Origin: Marthasterias glacialis
Lineage: Eukaryota > Echinodermata > Asteroidea > Forcipulatida > Asteriidae
Length of the DNA: 64,000 bases
Reading direction: 5' to 3'
NCBI GenBank assembly: GCA_911728455.2
Contig: OU452225.1
Coordinates: forward strand, 26,880,495-26,944,494
A model generated the notes under the pieces. That model saw only the letters and a program-made list of their open reading frames with translations. It was not told the origin of the DNA and did no database searches. Below, piece after piece: positions 59,285-64,000 of the stretch (within the stretch, counting starts at the first letter, position 1; each line of letters begins with the position of its first letter). The translations under genes were made by a program, and so were the position numbers.

Positions 59285-59476
59285 TTAAAGGGGGTTGTGA
59301 CGTCATCATAATGGCAGGCTTGGCTGTGCATGGAAAGATAAACTCTTACCCATATACAGCGCGTGCGCCCGCTTGCGGTCAAATCACAATATTGTGATGT
59401 GACCACTAGCGCACACGCGGGCGTAGTAACTGCTTAGTACATTTACTGCTATAATCATAACGACACAGCCCTTTAA
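59285..59476. mobile_element. Palindromic MITE with TTAA at both ends
   Basis: TTAA (59285-59288) is followed by AGGGGGTTGTGACGTCATC; the right end reads ATAACGACACAGCCCT followed by TTAA (59473-59476). Inverted similarity extends inward to a centre at CACAATATTGTG (59385-59396), including GCGTGCGCCCGCTTGCGGTC against GACCACTAGCGCACACGCGG. About 184 bp between the TTAA copies. TTAA duplication is the habit of piggyBac-like transposons, so a non-autonomous relative is plausible, though the terminal bases are not the classic piggyBac ones. Confidence 0.75.
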
Positions 59477-61818
59477 CATTATAATATTATGAAGCAAGAC
59501 CATTACCGAAGAGGTATACCGCCCGACGACTCCCCTTTTTCTAATGATTGTTTGTTTCATTGCTGTTTGAACCAAACTTGACAAGGTTACTAAGTCTGTT
59601 AGTCAAACAAATAATACCAATCTTAGTTGTATTAAATTTAGCTACAAGGAAGCAATTTTGAGCAAACATAAATTCATTGATCTGAACTATTCTCAACTCC
59701 ATCATCTTTATAATTATCTATTACATGTCTGGCAGAATTCGCTAACTCACTCTAACAAAATCTGCCACTGGCTGTCTATTTTTACCTAAAGTATCATTTC
59801 TTGTTTTACATTCTTCCATCAGATGACTCTTACCTAATTTTTGATTTGTAGTTACTTTTTGTATTTATGTATTCATGTTTTTTTTATAATGTGTGTTTAT
59901 TTTACTTGTTAAGGTGCAGAGCAAGAGCAATTTTCTTGTTGATCATGAAAATGAATAGAATTGAATTTGTTGTAACAGAAGTTGTTCCGTTTCCACAGTT
60001 GAAATCAGAGTAGTTTAATCAGATTAGCACGCATGAGAGTGCAATAATCCATTGTTTGGTATTTCATTCAAATTGTGTATTCGGCAGAATTACTGTCTGT
60101 AAATGAAACTTATAAGATTTCATCGTGTTACAGAAATGAAGCGTTAAGTAATGGTGTCATACATTTAGGCTAGGTTTCCAAGAAGACCAATTTAGGACGC
60201 TTTGTGTATTTTTAATTGACAATGTCATGATAGGACTAATAATTTATTTTCTGAAACTTAAAGGTCAGTTTTCTTATTTCTACTCTACGACCCTTTTGAT
60301 TAGATGAAAGCAGTATCTGCTGACAAAAACCATTCAATGTGTTTTCGAAGGCGTTTATGTGTTTTATTCCTAACCATTATATTGGCAAAGCGCCCTCACT
60401 CGGTTGATGTTGTTTGGGGGAGGGGGTCATTGTTCTTACAACAAGTTGATATAATGCAGGTATTAAATTGAATATTGGTTGAAAACTATCAGGAGTGAAC
60501 TTTCCTTTGTATGATTCCTATACGTGTTTGCCTATAAATCCTCCAATGTCCATTTCGAAGTTCCTTAAAAATGAAGACAACCAAAATGAGGCGAGTTAAA
60601 AGTGATTATTTGGCCATTTTTGGGCATTTAAACAATTATTAATTTACCCATAGACAGTTCATTTAGCTCCATGCGTGGATATCCCTCGTGTCAGTTAATT
60701 CCAAAAGACAATAAATCCCTTCATGTTTGATTCTTAACCATCCGTGCAAAAGGGCCACTATTTCGTCCTCTCAGCCTCGTTTTTGAGGTTCTTATCTTTG
60801 GTGGTTCTTATTTGGGAAATGGCATCCTAAACCCTAGTGGTGGCGGTAAAAGAAAAACAAATCGCCGTCCCGATTACTCTGATGTCCTTTCTAGCTATCC
60901 GTAATGAAAATGCAACCGTTAAGGTTGCATACCGCCCTCTCTCGGTAACGCTTTTTACAAGAGGTTGGTGTGATTTTGAAGAAAAGATTCAATATTATTA
61001 TTCACAAGTTACTACACATGTAACAATTCAAAACGTGCAAATGAGCAATTATTTGAACTCAACGCATGGGTTTAATTTTGACCAAAACCCAATGCGTACC
61101 TTGATCCTCTCCAAATGCCATTTTCACTGTAAAACATATAAAACAAAGTACTTATTTTCAAATTAATTTATAAAAAGGCCTAAATGTTGTTGTTCGTGTG
61201 GATAGGCCTCTTAAGCCGGGCACCACCTTTGACGTAGTGACCATCTTTTAGTGTCAGCAACCGTGAAGAAAATACATCATTTCAGGCCTAATTCTAAGTC
61301 GTTCATGATTGTTTACAATGACCACTATTTCTACCTTTTAGCTTCGCTTTGGAGGTCCTTACTAGCAAAGGCGTTGCTGCGCTGTACGATCTTTGATTCA
61401 AACGGAAACTACAGTTTCAATTGATCAGATGTGCCCTCCTCCTCCCCAGAATTGAATGGTGCACGCCTTTGTCACCCTAAACATTTACTAGTTCATCAAT
61501 GTAAAACAAATCCATAACAATGATCTTACAAAAGTAATAAACAACAACAATATCAACTGTACTTTAATCAATAGAATATTATCAAATCGTAATGCATTAT
61601 GTTATAGTATCTATCTCGTACTAAAATCATTCTACTAATTAGTAGGCATTGTAGTGTAGGCCTAATGTCATTGTCTTGTGTTAGAGATCAGAGCAGCAGG
61701 TCAGGAGCTCTAATAATCTGTTAATGTTATTTTCCGTCAATTTATTTACCATTGGCAAATTACCGTCTGTATAACCAAGCAAGGTGAATGGTTTGTATCC
61801 AGTATTAATAACGGCTTT
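59477..61818. other. AT-rich, no supported gene
   Basis: The longest frame (60837-61166, about 109 codons) has no recognised domain, weak start context and no clear splice borders. A small hairpin, GCAACC and GGTTGC, lies at 60912-60928. Otherwise nothing recognised. Confidence 0.35.
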
Positions 61819-61873
61819 GCAGGAAAGCCTTCCTGAGTTTGCAGGAAGGCCTTCCTGAGTTTGCAGGAATGCC
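61819..61873. repeat. 22-bp direct repeat, 2.5 copies, palindromic
   Basis: GCAGGAAAGCCTTCCTGAG, then TTT, then GCAGGAAGGCCTTCCTGAG, then a partial GCAGGAATGCC. The second copy contains the perfect 16-bp palindrome CAGGAAGGCCTTCCTG. Confidence 0.85.
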
Positions 61874-62289
61874 AAAATGTGACGTTTTGTTATTTCCTGG
61901 TACTTAAAGTTCAGATTAAAAAAATTGTTCAGACATAATTATTTGAAGCAAATGATTTCTTTGTACACAGTATTAGAATTTAGCCCACATAATTGGCAAA
62001 TATTCAACCGATCCGAAGATTATAACAAAAAAAATGTTTAAAAAGTAAGGAATTTATCCCTTTCGGTACGGGGAGTGTTCATATTAACATATGTTTCATT
62101 GTGAAAGTCAACGTGTCAGTGTTAAGTTTTGTCCTTCCATTCTTAGAAAAGTCGCACTATCTGCATGTGGCATACATTGTTGAATACAATGCAATGTGGC
62201 ACACATTGGACTCATGAAACCAACTTCTTTAATAGCGCCCTCTCTTGTCGATACGAAACGTCAAATAAACTGGAACTTAAAGTCGACAC

Positions 62290-62334
62290 ATGTTTTCTGA
62301 GCGGGCCCCGAGTATGGAACTTAAAACTGTCAAG
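62290..62334 (+). CDS. Very tentative first coding exon
   Basis: ATG at 62290 opens a 15-codon frame, MFSERAPSMELKTVK, ending exactly at a strong donor (AAG/GTAAGC, GT at 62335-62336). It sits in a short GC-richer patch (GAGCGGGCCCCGAG). No downstream exon is visible in the window, so this rests on the ATG-donor arrangement alone. Confidence 0.15.
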
Positions 62335-62742
62335 GTAAGCGCAATTAACCGTAGAAAGCAACATTTATTGAATTAACATGTGCGTGTGTAGTTTGGTTTT
62401 ATGTGGTATCATTGATGGTACGTAGTTTGGTTTAATTTTGTGTAAAAATACAGAACAAAGTTGGGTTGTATCTGTCATCCCAGACTAGGACTGAACAACA
62501 CTTGACTCCATTGCACTCCGACAGGGTACTGAACACAAAGCTGTTAAAACCGTATACCGAGTCTCCAACTTCTTTGGCTCTTTTTCACAAAAAATGCACA
62601 CGTTTCTGAGGCAAATTGCCGTCCTTGCATCTTTTTAGACTGTTTCACTTACACTCACGTGCACAAATGTTTGCAAAATATGAAATTTCTTGACACAATT
62701 GTTCTGCAGCTATGCCCAAGCCCAGTATAGGGTCCACATGCT
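62335..62742. other. No gene seen
   Basis: AT-rich DNA up to the start of the family B element; nothing recognised. Confidence 0.35.
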
Positions 62743-64000
62743 GGACTACCGCTGCTTCTTGGCCCTACGAACGCTATGACCCACAATGTGACATCAACCT
62801 TGGAAATGAGACTTGCATTTTTTAACACCATTTTTCTCTTGATGATATCTTGGTCATTGCCCAAGAGTCTGGAGTACATTAGATCCGAGATGTGATGATT
62901 CATTTTATGAAAAATCTCAGTGCTGATTAGACCCAGTAACTGGGGCGCTGTACTCCTTTTTTGAAATTTTGACATTATCTGTCGTACTAGCGCCCTAGTA
63001 AGGAATATGTAGTAACTGCAACGGTCAGGAGGATTTAAAACACCTCTGTTGAAAAAATCCCTTGGACTCAACAGAATTGCTCAAAATTCGCCTACTGTCT
63101 TCCCAAGTGTTTAAGGTGAAATAAAATGCATTTAATTGTACTCACGATTATTTTCTGTCCTCCAAACAGATGATTTTTAGGGCCTCTGACAACCCTGCAA
63201 TACAATCGTCATTTTTATTACTAATGTTAAGACTATTTTTTTTCATTAAAAAAGTCATATTAACGCTGCGGGGATCATGTGTTCGCTGATGCCTGGACTT
63301 GTATATTGTTTTGCGAAGTCAACGCAGGATACCAGTCAAGGAACACCACAAAGTTCCATTGGTCATGATTGGCCGAGCGCGGGCTGAACAATGTTGCCAT
63401 TGTGGGGTCATTGCCCCTACACATCTGGTATCCTGCGTTGACTGCGCAAAACAATATGCAAGTCTGGGCATCAGTGAACACGCAATCCCCGCAGCGTTAA
63501 TGCGACTTTTTCAAGTCAGGAAACAGTTGTAACATTAGTAATAAAAATGGCGATGGTAACAGCAGGGTTGTCAGAGGCCCTAAAAATCATCTTTTTGGAG
63601 GACAGAAAATGATCGTGAGTACAATTAAATGCATTTTATTTCACCTTAAACACTGGGGCGCTAGTACGACCGATAATGTAAAAATCTCAAAAAGGGAGTA
63701 CAGCGCCCCAGTTACTGGGTCTAAGTACTGATATCAACACATTCAAACATCGTCGGAGCCATGATGGTTGCTGTTGTGCATGCACGCGTTGTACAGCCCT
63801 TGTAACCTATACGTCGTCACTTCAAATTAAAAGTAACAAGAAGTCTGCTGGTACAAAGACTGGAAAACAGGTCATAGCAGTGTACAGTGGGCATGCGCAA
63901 CAGCAACCATCATGGCTCCGACGATGTTTGAATGTGTCTGTATCAGCTCTGAGATTTATCAAAAAATTCCACCAAAATAAGTCATTGCATCGCGGATCTA
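62743..64000. mobile_element. Palindromic element family B, interrupted, runs off the window
   Basis: The left arm begins with GGACTACCGC and CCCACAATGTGACATCAACC, as at 46287-46320, and continues to CTCAGTGCTGAT at 62927. A family A element then interrupts it, and the arm resumes at 63733 with ATCAACACATTCAAACATCG. The right arm (GCAACCATCATGGCTCC, then CGACGATGTTTGAATGTG, to GCGGATCTA at the window end) inverts the left (GGAGCCATGATGGTTGC, TAGATCCG). The last part of the right arm is outside the window. Confidence 0.85.
62928..63723. mobile_element. Foldback element family A with 9-bp target duplication
   Basis: The ends TAGACCCAGTAACTGGGGCG (62928) and CGCCCCAGTTACTGGGTCTA (63723) are exact inverses over these 20 bases. 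The long inner arms (63107-63335 and 63426-63652) are inverted copies with scattered mismatches around a loop of about 90 bp, and are interrupted on the left by about 110 bp without a mirror copy (62997-63105). The flanking AGTGCTGAT (62919-62927) and AGTACTGAT (63724-63732) are 9-bp direct repeats with one mismatch, and removing the element restores family B sequence. A 9-bp duplication is typical of Mutator-like transposons, but the class is not proven. No transposase is encoded. Confidence 0.88.

Noticed and set aside
60837..61166. 109-codon frame as a gene
   Set aside because: No domain, weak context and AT-rich surroundings; a frame this long is expected by chance in a window of this size.
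63275..63532. Open frames on both strands near 63.3-63.5 kb
   Set aside because: They lie in the arms and loop of the family A foldback element and mirror each other; no protein family is recognised.

Overview
The window looks like nuclear DNA of an animal, most likely a marine invertebrate such as an echinoderm or another deuterostome; that assignment is inference. The grounds are GT-AG exon candidates in AT-rich intronic DNA, a von Willebrand factor C (VWC)-type exon, a tRNA-derived SINE, several palindromic MITE-like elements and several classes of tandem repeat. No bacterial operon, rRNA or intact tRNA gene is visible, and no complete protein-coding gene can be assembled.

Region 1 (1 to about 42.2 kb) is one uninterrupted head-to-tail satellite array. 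I count 85 anchors of the same monomer (GCTGGCTTCAGTCCAGC or a close variant) at 140, 631, 1122 ... 41337, 41836. The mean spacing is about 496 bp (range about 485-514), set mostly by one T-tract of roughly 8-31 bases. The monomer carries several short inverted repeats and a hairpin on each side of the T-tract. Sequence variants show local dimer and trimer duplications, long-range sharing between monomers about 8.4 kb apart, and a left-to-right change of subfamily. Many long open frames on both strands arise from the repeat and are not treated as genes.

Region 2 (about 41.8-43.2 kb) is the array edge. The last monomer is diverged and is split by an inserted element with 48-bp inverted ends. 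An older, strongly decayed half-monomer follows at 42817-43040, and then a small foldback repeat.

Region 3 (43.2-64 kb) is AT-rich, apparently intronic or intergenic DNA. It holds a few exon-like segments with splice sites (44.5, 45.2, 47.0, 48.2, 48.4, 54.2 and 57.3 kb); the VWC exon at 57342-57441 is the only one with a recognisable domain. It also holds a 63-bp minisatellite (47.5 kb), a 124-129-bp tandem repeat carrying nuclear-receptor-like and ETS-like sites (50.8-51.7 kb), an abutting 80-bp minisatellite (51.7-53.4 kb), a diverged repeat of about 105 bp (54.5-55.8 kb), SINE copies, and palindromic elements. At the right end one palindromic element is interrupted by another, with a 9-bp target duplication.

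The most unusual material is the satellite (hairpin-rich, T/A-tract-bearing, sharply zoned), the transcription-factor-site minisatellite, and the nested foldback elements.
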